From: Medicago truncatula
Taxonomy: Eukaryota > Streptophyta > Magnoliopsida > Fabales > Fabaceae
DNA length: 64,000 bases
NCBI RefSeq assembly: GCF_003473485.1
Contig: NC_053048.1
Location: 43,458,755 to 43,522,754 of the forward strand
Reading direction: 5' to 3'
The position numbers and the translations under genes are program-made. Below, piece after piece: positions 18,966-30,429 of the stretch (the stretch's first letter is position 1; each line of letters opens with the position of its first letter). The notes below the pieces were generated by a model that saw only the letters and a list, made by a program, of their open reading frames with translations, was not told where the DNA came from and searched no databases.

Positions 18966-19009
18966 GTCCACCGGTGAGAGATTTAATTGAACCCTCACCC
19001 TAGAATCCA
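18966..19009 (-). repeat. Solo arm of the 19016-19260 MITE family
   Basis: Carries the block CCACCGGTGAGAGATTTAAT then GAACCCTCACCCTAGAAT. It is an inverted copy of the arm at 19020-19070 and lies next to it, so the two form a palindrome of about 100 bases around 19012. Confidence 0.75.
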
Positions 19010-19015
19010 CCATTG

Positions 19016-19260
19016 TTTCGGTAAATTCTAGGGTGAGGGTTCAATTAAGTCCCTCACCGGTGAACCACTCATACAGTCACCGATGGGATGGGAGAAAAGG
19101 CTAGAAGAAGATGGAAGGGAGGGAAGAGACAAAAAATCTAGTGCATACGGTGTATAATAAAATATGTGCACTTGATTAATCTAACGATTCTTAATTGTTG
19201 TTTACAGTGGTTCACTGATGAGGGACTTAATTGAACCCTCACCCTAAAATTTACCCGAAA
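19016..19260. mobile_element. MITE with about 55-bp inverted repeats, nested
   Basis: The left arm begins TTTCGGTAAATTCTAGGGTG and the right arm, read inverted, begins TTTCGGGTAAATTTTAGGGT. The arms continue through GAGGGTTCAATTAAGTCCCT to a ends-matching GTGAACCACT. About 140 bases of unrelated sequence lie between the arms. It sits inside the larger element 18343-19690. Confidence 0.8.
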
Positions 19261-20380
19261 TAATATATGTTTTTTCTTTTGTAAGAAAAATGTGTAACGG
19301 TATATGTATTACTAGACAATATATATAAAAATAGCACAAAAAAAAATGATTAAAGAAAAAACACAATAAAAACAATATTATATAAAAGAAATATAAATGC
19401 AACGTTAAAAAAACAATATAAACATAACGTTTATTTTAAAAAATATAAACTTAACGTCATTAAAAAAAATATATAAATGTAACATTACTTCAAAAAAAAT
19501 ATATAAACGTAACATTTAATAAATTATAGAGGGGTAGAAATGGGTTTTAGATAATAAGGATAAAAATGGAAGAAAATATGATAAGCTATAAGCTATAAGC
19601 TCAAACGCTACTTGAAGTAGCTTCTAAAAAATAGCTTATAAACTCCTGAAATAAGCTAAAAGCTCGTTGTAAAAAAGCGTTACCAAACATAACTTTTTGT
19701 CAGACGAGCTTATAAGCTATAAGCTCTTTTTTGGGTTTACCATGCCAATTTTTTTTTGGGTTAGGACCCAAAGTCGTATCAACAAACTCATTATTGGATA
19801 ATATTAAGCTTCAAATATTCAAAAACTACAATATCTTGATTAGTGGACAATCCACACCCTCGTTTCTCTAACATAGTCATTCTAAAATTTTCCTTCAACT
19901 TTTAATCACTATAAAATTTTCATTCACTACTGTTGGCTTTATTTTTTAAGTAAATTTTTGTATTTTTTTTAATAAAATGTGCATAATATTTTAAAAATCT
20001 CTTCAAAAAAGTTATAATTTTTTTAACAAAACATAAATTACATATGAATTTTTAACCATAAAAAATATATAAATTCATAAACTTTTTTAAAATTCTTTTT
20101 ATTTTGAAAATATTTTTATAACATTATAAATTTTTCTGCAAAACTTTATTCAAAAATACGAATTATACAAAGGTGAAGATGAGAAAAAATTTAGAAGAAT
20201 TAAAATGAAAAGTTGACATATTTATAGAGATAAAAAAAAAATTAACCTCTATAAAAAAAAAAATTTAACCCAAAATAAAGTGGACAAAATTGTAATTAAA
20301 AGAAAGTGACAAGAAGGGTATAGTAGTAAAAAAAAAAAAAAAAAAACCGACTTTGGCTAAGATGAAATTCAAATATAAGC

Positions 20381-21854
20381 AGAACAAGAGATGGAAACAG
20401 AGCGTGCAGAGAGAGAAAGAGGAGCCTTTCCAATACAACCGAATCAAAACCCTTCTTTCTCTCTGTACTTTCGTTTTATTTATCATCCTACTTCTCTTCG
20501 ATTTTCTCGATTTTATTGTTATTATTATCATATACACTGTTCTCTCTCTTCGTTTTGAGGTTAGGATTGTACCCTCTCTCTCTGTAATTCTTTTCTGGGT
20601 TTATCTATTTTATAATATTTATTTATAATAGAATTCTTCTACTTGTCACAGAGAACAGTATTACAGTGTCAGGATCGGTTAACCCTGCCACCCAGGTGAG
20701 GGATTTCTATTTCTTCTTTCTGTTTTGCTTGGAATTTTTTTTTATTTCTTTTTGATTCTTCCTTTGTTTTTAAATTTTGATTCAAAAAAGTGTTTTTTTC
20801 CACCCTTTTTGTTTTTTCTTGTTGGGTTTTTTAATAACTTATGGTTTTTGTTGAAGTGACGTGAAATCAGTTTGTGGGATTGTTAAAAGTTGTGATTTTT
20901 TGTTGTGTGATTGGAGATTGTTGTTAAGTTCGGTTGTACGTACATTGGAAATGGATGATGGGTTTGTTTGGCTTTGTTTGCATGTTTGAGATACTAGTCA
21001 ATGTTGTTCAGTGTTTGTTTATTCATTTGTTTGTTTATTCATTGGTTGGAATTCAATGTCCCTATGTGTTTGTTCAATGTTTATATAGAGAAAATATTTT
21101 TAAAACTGTCAACACAATTCAATTCAAATATGATGGCACTTGTACCTTAATATTAGTTTACGAGGGAGAGGGACTGTTATTAGTTTTCTTTCCAAATATT
21201 TTAAACGTTATTGTGCATATATGCAAGGGGGAAGACCCGGAAAAACTAACCATTCAGAAATATCTAGAGATTAACGTGTTGGATATAAATACGGTATATG
21301 ATAGGAGATTGCGATGTAAGTTGATCCATGTAGCCAACCCCACTTAGTGGGTAAGACATGATAATTGTTGTTGTGTTGTGGATAACTTGATCAAGGATTT
21401 AAATTATGGTTATGGTTGCGTCGCTTCCCTTTGATAATGCGGAGAATTGCAGTTAAATATGGCTGAAACGGCCACATTGAGTAGAGGCATCAGAAACTTT
21501 GATGTTGAGGCCTCAGTTGCAGTTGCTTAAAACCTTAGTCACAATATCTACATGACTTGGTATTGTTATTGATAGAACTCTTGTCGTATCTTGCTGCTGA
21601 TTTCTAAATGGATCATTATTGACTATTGTAAGGTTGTTATCAATTGAATTTTTGCGGTATCTAGTTGCTGGTGTTTAAGTACTCGAAAGTGAAAGGGGAA
21701 ACTTTTTCTGCATCTACTCAATTCACAAATTGTAACTTTGCAAGTGTATGTTAAATTTCTGTAGTTGTTTTTGGCATGTGTTTTTCTTGTGTATGTTTAT
21801 ATCCTTGAGAGGCTGAGGTGTCTTGTCTGCAGGTGGTCGTACTGTCGTAGAGTA
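20381..21854 (+). promoter_or_regulatory. Leader and leader intron of the A20/AN1 gene
   Basis: A pyrimidine-rich leader (CTTCTTTCTCTCTGTACTTT near 20450) runs to a donor CACCCAG/GTGAGG near 20694. The likely acceptor is TTGTCTGCAG at about 21832, 22 bases upstream of the ATG. Long leader introns are common in this gene family and often raise expression; the exact start of transcription is not visible. Confidence 0.65.
21185..21375 (+). mobile_element. Solo 3' tail of an RTE-type LINE
   Basis: Encodes YDRRLRCKLIHVANPT and then GATCCATGTAGCCAACCCCA and CTTAGTGGG, ending in GTTGTTGTT. The same order closes the LINE at 58235-59743 ([16 protein letters not shown], then CTTAGTGGGATAAGGCTCGG and GTTGTTGTTG). 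It is a heavily 5'-truncated, diverged copy lying in the leader intron of the A20/AN1 gene. Confidence 0.7.
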
Positions 21855-22373
21855 ATGGAGTCGCACGATGAGATGGGATGCCAGGCACCAGAACGTCCAA
21901 TTCTGTGCGTTAATAATTGTGGTTTCTTCGGAAGGGAAGCTACCATGAACATGTGTTCCAAGTGTTACAAGGACACACTGCTGAAGCAGGAGCAGGAAAA
22001 ACTTGTTGCGACGTCAGTTGAAAACATCGTGAATGGCAATTCCAGCAGCAATGGAAAGCTGGCTGTGACCGCAAGTGCTGTTGATGTACGAGTTGAAAGT
22101 GTGGAGCTCAATACAGTGTCTCCCGAGGTTCCAGAAAATCCAATCTCTAATGAGAGTGTGGAGATGAAAGCCAAGACTGGTCCCAGCAGATGCGCTACTT
22201 GCCGGAAACGTGTTGGATTAACTGGCTTCAGCTGCAAATGTGGCAACCTCTTTTGCTCAATGCATCGCTATTCTGATAAACACGATTGCCCTTTTGATTA
22301 TAGAACTGCTGGTCAGAAGGCCATAGCTGAATCCAACCCAGTAATTAAGGCGGATAAACTCGATAAAATCTAG
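21855..22373 (+). CDS. SAP: A20/AN1 zinc-finger stress-associated protein
   Basis: A 172-residue uninterrupted frame. The A20 finger is near residues 15-40 ([20 protein letters not shown]), and the AN1 finger near 112-150 ([28 protein letters not shown]) with all zinc-ligand Cys and His present. A Ser/Val/Glu-rich linker separates them. This is the standard plant SAP layout (about 160-180 residues). Family members bind ubiquitin or act as E3 ligases and respond to cold, salt and drought; those roles are inferred. The ATG at 21855 gives the usual SAP N-terminus ([20 protein letters not shown]). An upstream in-frame ATG at 21765 lies in the leader intron and is rejected. The single coding exon with an intron only in the leader is typical. 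The SAP number is not assigned. Confidence 0.95.
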   Translation: MESHDEMGCQAPERPILCVNNCGFFGREATMNMCSKCYKDTLLKQEQEKLVATSVENIVNGNSSSNGKLAVTASAVDVRVESVELNTVSPEVPENPISNESVEMKAKTGPSRCATCRKRVGLTGFSCKCGNLFCSMHRYSDKHDCPFDYRTAGQKAIAESNPVIKADKLDKI

Positions 22374-23250
22374 CCATGCACTAAACGAAGGGTTAATTAA
22401 TGTACTTCGTCGTTTATCAGCAAGTCCTCATATGTACCGAACTGCCTGGGTTTTAGGTGTCCTTTAGTGTCTAAAATTATCTGTCGTGATATCAAGGTCA
22501 TCTTTAGGGAAAACCATTCCTTGTTTGTGTTGGTTTGATGAACACTTTGACTCATTTTATAATTATTTCATGCTTGGTCTTCATTTAATTTCTTATTCAT
22601 TGCTTGAAAGATATTTCCTGCATAGTCTTGTGTGTTATTTTGCTATTGCATTTCTTAGTGTAGTTTTTCATGTGCAGTAATTTTTTAAGCTGCTGGTAGG
22701 ACTGTTATTTATATATTTCTAAGCTCATTCTTTTTTATATGAACAAGGTAACAAACTATTATGTAGAGGAATCATTTTGAATGAGGATTTGTGCAGCAAC
22801 GCAGAAACTTTTAAGGTGACATGGTACAGATCTAGAAGATATGGGCATCATTTTGCTTCAGTGTTTTCTTCTTCTGATTAATTGAAAGATTTGTTGAAGA
22901 TATGTTGAGAGCCACCACTTAATTGTTTTCATAGTTCTCCGAATAAACATTTCAAAAGAACATAAATAAAGTTGCATCTTTTATCTTTCTCCTTAGTGAA
23001 AGAAAGAATAAAAGTTTTCTCAAGTTATTTAAAACTTGAAGATTTGGTTGGTGGCCTGAAAAGCTGAGATAAGGATAATGTGCTACCGTAAAATATGGCA
23101 TTTTTTATTAGGTGGGGATGGCTATGTGGAATGGAATGAATTAGTTGGTGCCATACAAGTCTATTATATCTATCTAAACACAATTTGCTTCTATTTTTTA
23201 TTTTTTTTTAGTTTGATCTGTTCTCTGCTTTGAACCGTTTGGCTATTTTT
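22374..23250. other. 3' flank of the A20/AN1 gene
   Basis: The 3' UTR probably reaches into the first few hundred bases. No further gene is visible. Confidence 0.5.
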
Positions 23251-23663
23251 TGTATAAGTTTTTTTTTTTTGAATAGCAAAATATTATTACCCAACAAGCC
23301 CGTGCAAGAAGCACTAATAAGCTCGGGTGGAAAAAAACAAAACAAGGGGAAATCGGTTGCCACAAACTCCAGCTCGAACAAAAACCCTTTAAAAAACCAC
23401 CCCATACAAAGAGAACAAAAACCAGGTCCTGACGCGGGAGCCTACAGCAGCTGCACTAGAACAGCAAAAAAGCAATGCTGCCCAGCAAAAAACCAGCAGC
23501 AAACCACAAGCAAACAGCACCCAAAAGGACCACAAGCAAGCGACTGATGCCAACGTATACACGGGCAGAAATCCTACGCATACCGCCGCATCAACCCCAG
23601 CCCCCAAGCACACCAACACGCGCGGAAAACCACCTCAGCAGCTGCTGGCAATGTATAAGTTTT
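23251..23663 (-). mobile_element. 5'-truncated L1-type retroposon with 12-bp TSD
   Basis: The insert at 23263-23651 begins with a T-run (poly-A tail on the minus strand) next to GAATAGCAAAATATTATTACC, the reverse of a typical plant L1 3' end. It is flanked by TGTATAAGTTTT at 23251-23262 and 23652-23663. Its base composition is GC-richer than the surroundings. Frames inside are not conserved proteins; they are LINE 3' UTR read in either direction. Confidence 0.8.
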
Positions 23664-23680
23664 CTTTGTTTTGCATTTAC

Positions 23681-24230
23681 TTTTTTTTTTTTTTTTTTGA
23701 ATAAAAACAACTATATTGAAAAAACTAAACCACCCAATTGTGTGAAGTCAAATACAAAAGCTTGCCAACAAGATGAGATTTCTTCAATCTACACCTTTAT
23801 CTAATAACTGGAGCACTAAAAACCAAAGAATAGGTCTTTCCCGGAAGCCGTTCAACCACAGTCTGATAATTGAATTTCAATTATAAGACTCCAGCAACAA
23901 ATCTCATTGGCCGAATCGATCAAATTCGATCAAATGGAGAATCGTCGAGGCCTTCACAAATATAGGGTTTTGAACATTGTTCTTCCGCTAGCAAGCTGAC
24001 TCTATCATCTCACCGACCGAGTCACGAATCAGTTTAAATTCCAGATGCCATTGTTGTCCGTTGCCATATTGGCTTTTAAGATATTATGGGGCGGCCAAAG
24101 CAAAAATTGTGGAGGATTGCAATGAGAGGGCTGCACTTGATGCATGAGGAATTCTTCCCCTCAGAATGGGGTAATCTAGGTTCCAAGGAATATTTCAATT
24201 CATTTTAGAACTCATTCAGGTTACGTGATG
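23681..24230 (-). mobile_element. Possible second L1-type 3' fragment, minus strand
   Basis: An 18-base T-run starting at 23681 is followed by GAATAAAAACAACTATATTG, the reverse of a retroposon tail. The distal border is not clear; I place it near 24230 only because composition returns to AT-rich there. No conserved frame is seen. Confidence 0.4.
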
Positions 24231-24324
24231 CATAATTAATAGTTTGATCATCAGGAATTTGCTTATCTTAAAAAAAAATTCGTAGCCCACCAAATATTAT
24301 AGATTATGGAGCTTTCTGAGATTA

Positions 24325-24566
24325 GTTCTAACCAGGGGCGGATCTAGACATTTGATATTGGTGTGGTAAAATTTTCAAACAAACTATATATATTAACAAA
24401 GTAAAACATTCTTACCTTAAATGCTACAGATAAATGGTTTGGGTGAGCGTGTTGTTACAAGTTCGATTCTCTGCAACACCCTTTTTTAATATTAATAATT
24501 TAGAAAAAATATCAAAACTGCAACTGCCACACCATATTTCACTGTGGATCCGCCCCTGGTTCTAAC
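24325..24566. mobile_element. 226-bp hAT-type MITE with 8-bp TSD
   Basis: The element 24333-24558 begins CAGGGGCGGATC and ends GATCCGCCCCTG, a perfect 12-bp terminal inverted repeat. It is flanked by GTTCTAAC at 24325-24332 and 24559-24566. The 8-bp duplication is diagnostic of the hAT superfamily. No coding capacity. An internal GTTCGATTC resembles a Pol III B box, but no matching A box is convincing. Confidence 0.92.
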
Positions 24567-25149
24567 CGACTAACCGGCACTTCGTTATTTATAATTTTTC
24601 AAAGAAAAATCTTTCTATTTTTGAGGAGCTTTCATCTGCCACAGAATCTTTGAAATGTTGTTTCCTCGATTGTTATTAAGGTTTTTTCTTTTTTGTATTA
24701 ACTTTCCGGTTTTTAGAGTAAGGGTTTTGGTATTTTGAAGTTTGATCGTGGGTAAGTATAGTATGTCAAAGAATTGTTCTAACTAAAAATTGAACTTAGA
24801 TTCTCTCGAAAAATTCGTCTTTCTGCGGAGTCCATTAACCACTTATGCCGAATCACTTGGTTGTTATTAAAGTTTTTTCTTTGATGAGATCTTTCCAATT
24901 TCCCTATGACATGATATCCTAATTTAATTACATTTGAAACGCTGAGTGGTTAGAACTTACCTTTATAACATCAATTTACTGAGTTGAAATGCCCCTGAAC
25001 AGTTGTAAAAAAAGATATCCTAATTCGAACACTCTTTGTATATTTGACTTACATTCAAATACCGGACCCTTTCTTTTTATCCATCAAATCAATTTTTTTT
25101 AGACATCTAATAATTGTCATCTATAAAGAAGATATTCTAGTTAAATTGT

Positions 25150-25310
25150 TGGTAAACTAAATGTGATTAATATATCACACATCATGTAGAAAAGTAAATG
25201 TTGAACACTTTATAAATTAGAAGACCAATATACCTAATGCCCTAAGATTTTTGGTAAATATGTGGTGTTTCTCAATTGTATGATCATATAAGAGCCTTTT
25301 TTTCCACAGC
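25150..25310 (+). repeat. Diverged member of the CACATCGGATAA repeat family
   Basis: Shares the order AACACTTTATAA..AGAAGACC, TGCCCTAAG, TTTTGGTAAATATGTGGTGT and CTCAATTGTATGA with the clearer copy at 30430-30660. It is diverged and has no coding content. Confidence 0.5.
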
Positions 25311-25799
25311 TCATTGTAAGAGTCTCCTTTTTATGTTTGGCGATGGAGATATTAAGGATTTTCTCTGCTTCATATGGTAAAAGAATGCTGGTAATAGAAA
25401 TTGTTTTTGTTGCTGCTAGAATTAGTTAAACCATGTTCATTTAGTTGTTTATATTTGAAAGTAGATACGCTGTATAAAATAGGTGTGACAGGCCTTTGAG
25501 GGTGTTGTTTGAACGTTGAAGTATAAAAATTACATTTCACAGAACACATGGGAAGAGGAGAATTGTTGTTTTGACATTCATTGTTTCTTAAAAACACTTG
25601 GAAATTATCAAAAAATCTCGAGCAGTAGTTAATACCGCTGGTTTATAAACAAAGAATGGCGGTAGTTAACTATTACTAAATTTTTTAATCATTTTTATGT
25701 GTTTGTAGGAAACTATTGTTGTGAGAACACAACTCTATGGGAAGAGAATGAGTAATTGAGTATACCATGTTAAATATGAATTTCATTATGGTATTGGGG

Positions 25800-26512
25800 G
25801 AATAAAACGACTCATGATAGTGGTAGTGTGTTGCCAACAAGACCTTGGCTGCAAGTGCTGCAAAGGGTACAAATTTATGATGTAACAACCAACAAGAATG
25901 CTGTCGTGCGTCATAATAATAAGGTGATTGAAAATATCCATTGGCAGCCACCTAGTTTAGGATGGATTAGGCTAAATATGGATGGAGCATCTAAGGGAGA
26001 AGGTATTGCAGGATGTGGAGGAGTTCTAAGGGGAGATAGTGGTGAGTGTATTTGTGGCTTTTCAAAAGGTTTAGGAGCATATAGTGCATATGTTGCGGAG
26101 CTTTGGGGTGTGTTTGAAGATTTGAAGTTCGCTCTATCTCATGGATTTCTCACGGTGGAGTTGCATGTTGATTCTCAAGTAGTGGTTAACACTATTTCTT
26201 TTGCAAAAGGTGGGTTGCCGATCAGGTGGACCTTGATTCAAAATATTAGAAGATTTTTGGAGTTGGATTGAGAGGTTAAAATTTGTCATTCATATAGAGA
26301 AGCAAACTCTTGTGCGGGTGCTTTGGCGAATTTGGGGTGTGATGATGGTTTTACTATGATTTTATATGAGTAATGTCCTGCTCAAGTTAGTTCCATTTAT
26401 TTAGCTGGTTTTGTTGGAACTTATACTCGATGCTTAGTTAATCACTTAATCCTTAGTTTCTCTTTCTTTGAGCTTCGGCCCTCTTGTATTCCAAAAAAAA
26501 AAAAAAAAAAAA
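25800..26512 (+). mobile_element. L1-type LINE 3' end with RNase H remnant
   Basis: The frame from 25828 encodes a plant L1-type RNase H: WIRLNMDGASKG (first catalytic Asp), CGGVLRGDSGECICGFSKGL, AELWGVFEDL (catalytic Glu), VELHVDSQVVVN (third Asp). A TGA at 26269-26271 interrupts the domain exactly where a Trp is normal (LELD-stop-EVKICHSYREANSC), and the frame then continues for about 30 residues to the normal end. A poly-A tract (26493-26512) marks the 3' end. The 5' border is unclear. The reverse transcriptase is missing, so this is a dead, truncated copy. Confidence 0.85.
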
Positions 26513-26708
26513 CTCATTAAGAAAGAAAAGATAATTTGTTTTTGGTAAACTAAATGTATCCTCCGCAAACACTAAATCAAATGGTTAAAAGACTCAAATA
26601 TCTAGCTGTTATGTCACATAATTTTGTTCAGTTAAACCGTGATTCCACCTGGCACGCATAGCTTTGATGCCTTTGACTGCCATGATCGTTACATACCAAA
26701 AGAAATCA

Positions 26709-26873
26709 TTTTTTTTTTTGCTTTCACACTGGTTTTTGACCCACCAATGGTGGACGACTAATCCGGCTCATGCGTAGAGGCATGCACACTGGACAAGTGT
26801 TGTTCCCCCTGGGAATCGAACCCGGTATTCCCCAAATACGTCCTTGCAAGGAGTTCCTTGCCACTAGAGTCCA
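26709..26873 (-). mobile_element. tRNA-derived SINE, minus strand
   Basis: On the minus strand the element starts TTTGGACTCTAGTGGCAAGG (A-box region), has the B box GGGTTCGATTCCC, and ends GTGTGAAAGC followed by about 10 A (T-run at 26709-26719). The sequence differs from the AU-like SINEs in this window, so it is a second family. No clear target duplication. Confidence 0.75.
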
Positions 26874-27576
26874 AATAACTTGATTTAAAGGAATATATTT
26901 AACATCGAAACAAATTATTCTTTTCTGTCCCCTTTACTAATTATTTTTACAATCTTCAATAGTAGTACTGCAATAAATAATATGCTTATATATCATTCAC
27001 TTAATAACTGTCCAAACATGATGATTGTTTGCAAAATGAAAGAGAAACACGACCACACGAGATTCTTAATTTCTTGAATTCTTGTACTCTTGATTATGGC
27101 TTCTTGAAAGTGAACATTATAGTAGGTGATTACTTTTGTAATGTCAAGGCTTAATTAACAAAATTGATCATTTGATTAGTCCTAAGTGATTGGTATTATA
27201 GCCATTTAGCTAGGGGGTTGGTACATTACAAAGAAAAGCCAAAGGATTGATGGAACACTACCACCTAATTATATTAAATATTAATTAATTGTACTCATTT
27301 AGACCAAGAATTGTTTAATTTTTTCACTTTGTCTTTTTGCACTCGTCTTTCTTCCTTTATCCTTATTCTCCTATTTTTAGTTTCTGCGGAGTGTGCTTTA
27401 GTACTGTACTACAAAAAGAAGTATCTATAGGATTTCTGATACAGCCTTTCACTTTAGATTTTATTTTGGTTCGAAAATTTTCCACTTACCTATTAGATTT
27501 TTCTTCTTTCATATTACCCTGTGCTTTTCAGAACACTGCAACGTTCTGTAATGGTTGTTGACCCTACATAGTATGT
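26874..27576. other. Spacer without genes
   Basis: AT-rich; no conserved frame or element recognised. Confidence 0.5.
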
Positions 27577-28295
27577 ATAAAAATAGGTGGCATTTCATAT
27601 GGGAAAGGTTAATCTTTTTCTATCATGAGAAAGTTGAATTCAATGATTAAATTAAGTGAAAAACATATTATTAACATGCTCTTTCAACACTAGATTTTTT
27701 TTCACAATATCTTCCAACAATTTAAAAATTCTGAAAATTAATTTTCAGAAATTAAAAAAATATAAAAAAATTCAGATAATTTTTTTTTTTTAAATTCTGT
27801 AATTCATTTATTCAATGTTAGAATTTTTTTTTTGAAAAAATAAAAAAAAAAATTGTTCAGAATTTTATTTCAAAAACCTTATTTTCTTAGAAAAATAAAA
27901 AACTTTAATTTCAAAATATTTTTTTAGGATTTTTATTTTATTTTTCAGAATATCTTATTTTATTATGAAATTAAAAAATATATTCTTTTTAGAAAAATAA
28001 AAACTTATCTTAGTTTCCAAAATTTTATTTTTTTCAAAAAAAAAAATTCTAACATTCAATAAATGAATTACAGAATTTAAAAAAAAAAATTATCTGAATT
28101 TTTTTATATTTTTTCGATTTTTTTAATTTCTGAAAATTATTTTTCAAAATTTTTAAATGGTTGGAAGATAGTGTAAAGAAAAATCTAGTGTTGAGTGAGC
28201 ATGTTAATAATATGTTCTTCACTTAATCTAATCATTGAATCCAACTCCATGGAAAATGATTAACCTTTTCCATGTGAACACACACCATAAAAATA
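27577..28295. mobile_element. Mutator-like foldback element with 9-bp TSD
   Basis: The element 27586-28286 has inverted arms of about 260 bases each, matching from GGTGG/GGTGT at the ends through AAAGGTTAAT, TTCAATGATTA, ACATATTATTAACATGCTC and TCAACACTAGATTTTT to AATTCTGTAATTCATTTATT. Only about 150 AT-rich bases separate the arms. It is flanked by ATAAAAATA at 27577-27585 and 28287-28295, the 9-bp duplication typical of Mutator-like elements. No transposase frame exists. Confidence 0.85.
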
Positions 28296-28489
28296 AGATA
28301 AGATGTACACAAATAATGCCAACCACCAGGAAATTGAATTTATAGTAGCTATAAAACAAGCGTAATTTTTATGTTTTAAAATAATTGAGTCATTTGATCA
28401 TTTCATATAAAAGAAATATTCCTTAGAAAATTTATCGTATAACGTTACGCTTATCTCTTTGACTTTTACATTTAGAGTATAATAGGAAA

Positions 28490-28600
28490 AACTCAAGTCT
28501 TACATCGGATGATGAGACTCTTGATGAGATTTTATAAAGAGGATGCACTCCTCATCTCACAAACCGGTTTTGTAAGGATGAGATAGATCCCAAATTTTAA
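28490..28600 (+). repeat. ACATCGGATGATGAGAC dispersed repeat piece
   Basis: Contains CAAGTCTTACATCGGATGAT and CTCCTCATCTCACAAACCGG, words that recur at legume retroelement ends. Related only in its first block to the copy at 30430. Type unresolved. Confidence 0.4.
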
Positions 28601-29071
28601 CTATAGTTAAATGTTTATTTTGGCTTCATATATATAAAACAAAACATTTCAAAAAAAAAAATCACTTTTTTTTTTAATCCTCTCAACTTTTTACAAACAA
28701 TTAAAACAGCGAGTTTGTTGGTTTATAAATTATATATGAAGTCATTATATTCTCTCAAAGAAAAATATATATATTTTCTCTCACTTCACTTTCATTAAAC
28801 AAACACCCTCTCTACTAGTAGTAACCCTCAAATAAGGTTAACTACTTTTTTACCTACTTTTTTAATAGGCAAAATATAATAGTTATTGGAAATGCAAAAG
28901 TAAATAAGCTTTTCAATTGCTTATACTTTTATGAAACTTTTTGGATTTCAGCTCCTCTTGTTAGAAGCGACAAGAGGTAGACTTTTTATTATTCCCTTAC
29001 CCATTTTAAATCAAAACAAAATACACGGCGAAGATATGGATATCCAAACTTATAGTTTTGTCATATATTTC

Positions 29072-29565
29072 AGGATTAAATATATTTTTAGTTCCTATAA
29101 ATATACCAACTTTTCTTTTTAGTCTTTAAATTTTTTTTCATCTTCACTTTTGGTCCCTCTTTTAAAGTAAACTCATATGTATAATACATATTTTTGAATA
29201 AAATTTCGCAGAAAAATTCATAATATTATAAGTTTCTCTCCCAAAAAAATTAGAATTTTTTAACAAAACATGAAATTTAATATAAATTTTTATATGTTTG
29301 ACGGTTAAAAATTCATAATTAATTTATGTTTTGTTAAAAAATTCTAATTTTTTGGGAATATTTTTTACAATATTCTACACATTTTTACACAATTTCATTA
29401 AAAAAATACAAAAATTAACTTAAAAAAATACAAAAATTAACTTAAAAATAGGGATCAAAATTAGTGATTGAAAATTTTATAGGGACTAAAAGTTGAAGGA
29501 AAATATTAGAGGGACTAAAACGAAAAGTTGGTATATTTATAGGGACCAAAAACATATTTAACCCT
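29072..29565. mobile_element. MITE with about 55-bp inverted repeats
   Basis: The left end AGGATTAAATATATTTTTAG and the right end (inverted) AGGGTTAAATATGTTTTTGG continue into a shared CCTATAAATATACCAACTTT and TTTTAGTC. Inner sequences also repeat in inverted order (AAAAATTCATAATTAATTTA against a matching block). Target duplication is not clean. Confidence 0.75.
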
Positions 29566-29640
29566 ATATTTTATTTTTCAGGAACTTTAATCATATAATT
29601 AATGATATTAGCTCCAGGGATAAAGTATCCAAAAAAATCC

Positions 29641-29770
29641 CCGTGAACTTAGCTCAATTGGTAGGGATATTGCATATTATATGCATGGGCCGGGGTTCGA
29701 ATCTCAAACACTTCACTTTCCACAATTTAATTGTGTGAGCTCTAGCCACTTACCTACTTGACAAAAAAAA
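29641..29770 (+). mobile_element. AU-type SINE
   Basis: Begins CCGTGAACTTAGCTCAATTG (A box TAGCTCAATTGG), then ATATGCATGGGCCGG, B box GGTTCGAATC, and ends TAGCCACTTACCTACTTGAC before an A-run. This is the standard layout of the AU SINE of dicots. AAAAATCC lies on both sides and may be the target duplication. Confidence 0.85.
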
Positions 29771-30429
29771 ATCCAAAAAGACACCTATATCAACCAAACA
29801 AAGCATCCAAAGATACCTTTAAGTTTGTAAACCATTTTTTTATATATTTATTATTCTTTTGATAGGATATATCAAAAAAAATAAAATTAGGAGAGCATAT
29901 AGTATCAATTAATTTATTAATAGGCCAAGAATATCTAATATTACTACATACTCTCATTCGGTTTCAACCCTTTTTCAACGATCAGGTAATTGGTGTCCAG
30001 ATTCAACTATGAAACATATTTAGAAATTAAAAATAATGAACATTATCGATGTGCAATTTTCAGCTCAAACAGTGGAATGGATATATTAGTTATGTGGTCC
30101 TTCAAATGTATATTATGTATGTATCAGAGGATCTACAATCTAGTGGTCCAGTGCATGACACTCTTTACTTGTTTCTCTTGGTGAATTGTAATATTATTCT
30201 TCTTGAAAGAGCCCTTGTGATCTTGACCCACTCTATAGATTATTGTTGATTCATTGCTTCACATAATTGAGCAGCAGCAACACACAAGTACATGGGGACC
30301 AATCTGTTTATTTTAGTAAAAATACTTTGCCATCACTAAAACTTTAAATATGTTTTTGTAAAATGTAAATATTGAATTAAAATTATGTCACATCCATATT
30401 TTAAAAATTGGGAAATGTTATTGTGTGCA

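Larger units (their letters stand above)
18343..19690. mobile_element. Composite MITE/hAT-like element with AGCTTATAGCT arms
   Basis: Outer ends CTGTTTGGTAA (left) and TTACCAAACATA (right) are inverted, and both sides carry many copies of GCTTATAAGCT/AGCTGATAAGC motifs. A second left-type end (ACTGTTTGGTAAAAC) occurs near 18443, so one copy may have inserted into or beside another. The interior holds another MITE at 19016-19260. There is no transposase frame. The flanks do not give a clean target duplication. Confidence 0.55.

Noticed and set aside
20934..21347. A 137-codon open frame before the A20/AN1 gene
   Set aside because: It lies in the leader intron and only its last part resembles a protein, the RTE tail, which is annotated as such.
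21765..21854. A longer N-terminus for the A20/AN1 protein
   Set aside because: The extra 30 residues come from intron sequence before the acceptor at about 21832; the family starts at MESH.
23230..23804. Overlapping frames on both strands near 23.5 kb
   Set aside because: They are LINE 3' sequence bounded by an exact 12-bp duplication, not genes.
24420..24485. A tRNA-like stretch with GTTCGATTC
   Set aside because: It lies in a hAT MITE, cannot form a full cloverleaf by eye and has no convincing A box.
29650..29710. A tRNA gene on the plus strand
   Set aside because: A and B boxes are present but the stems do not close and a SINE tail follows.
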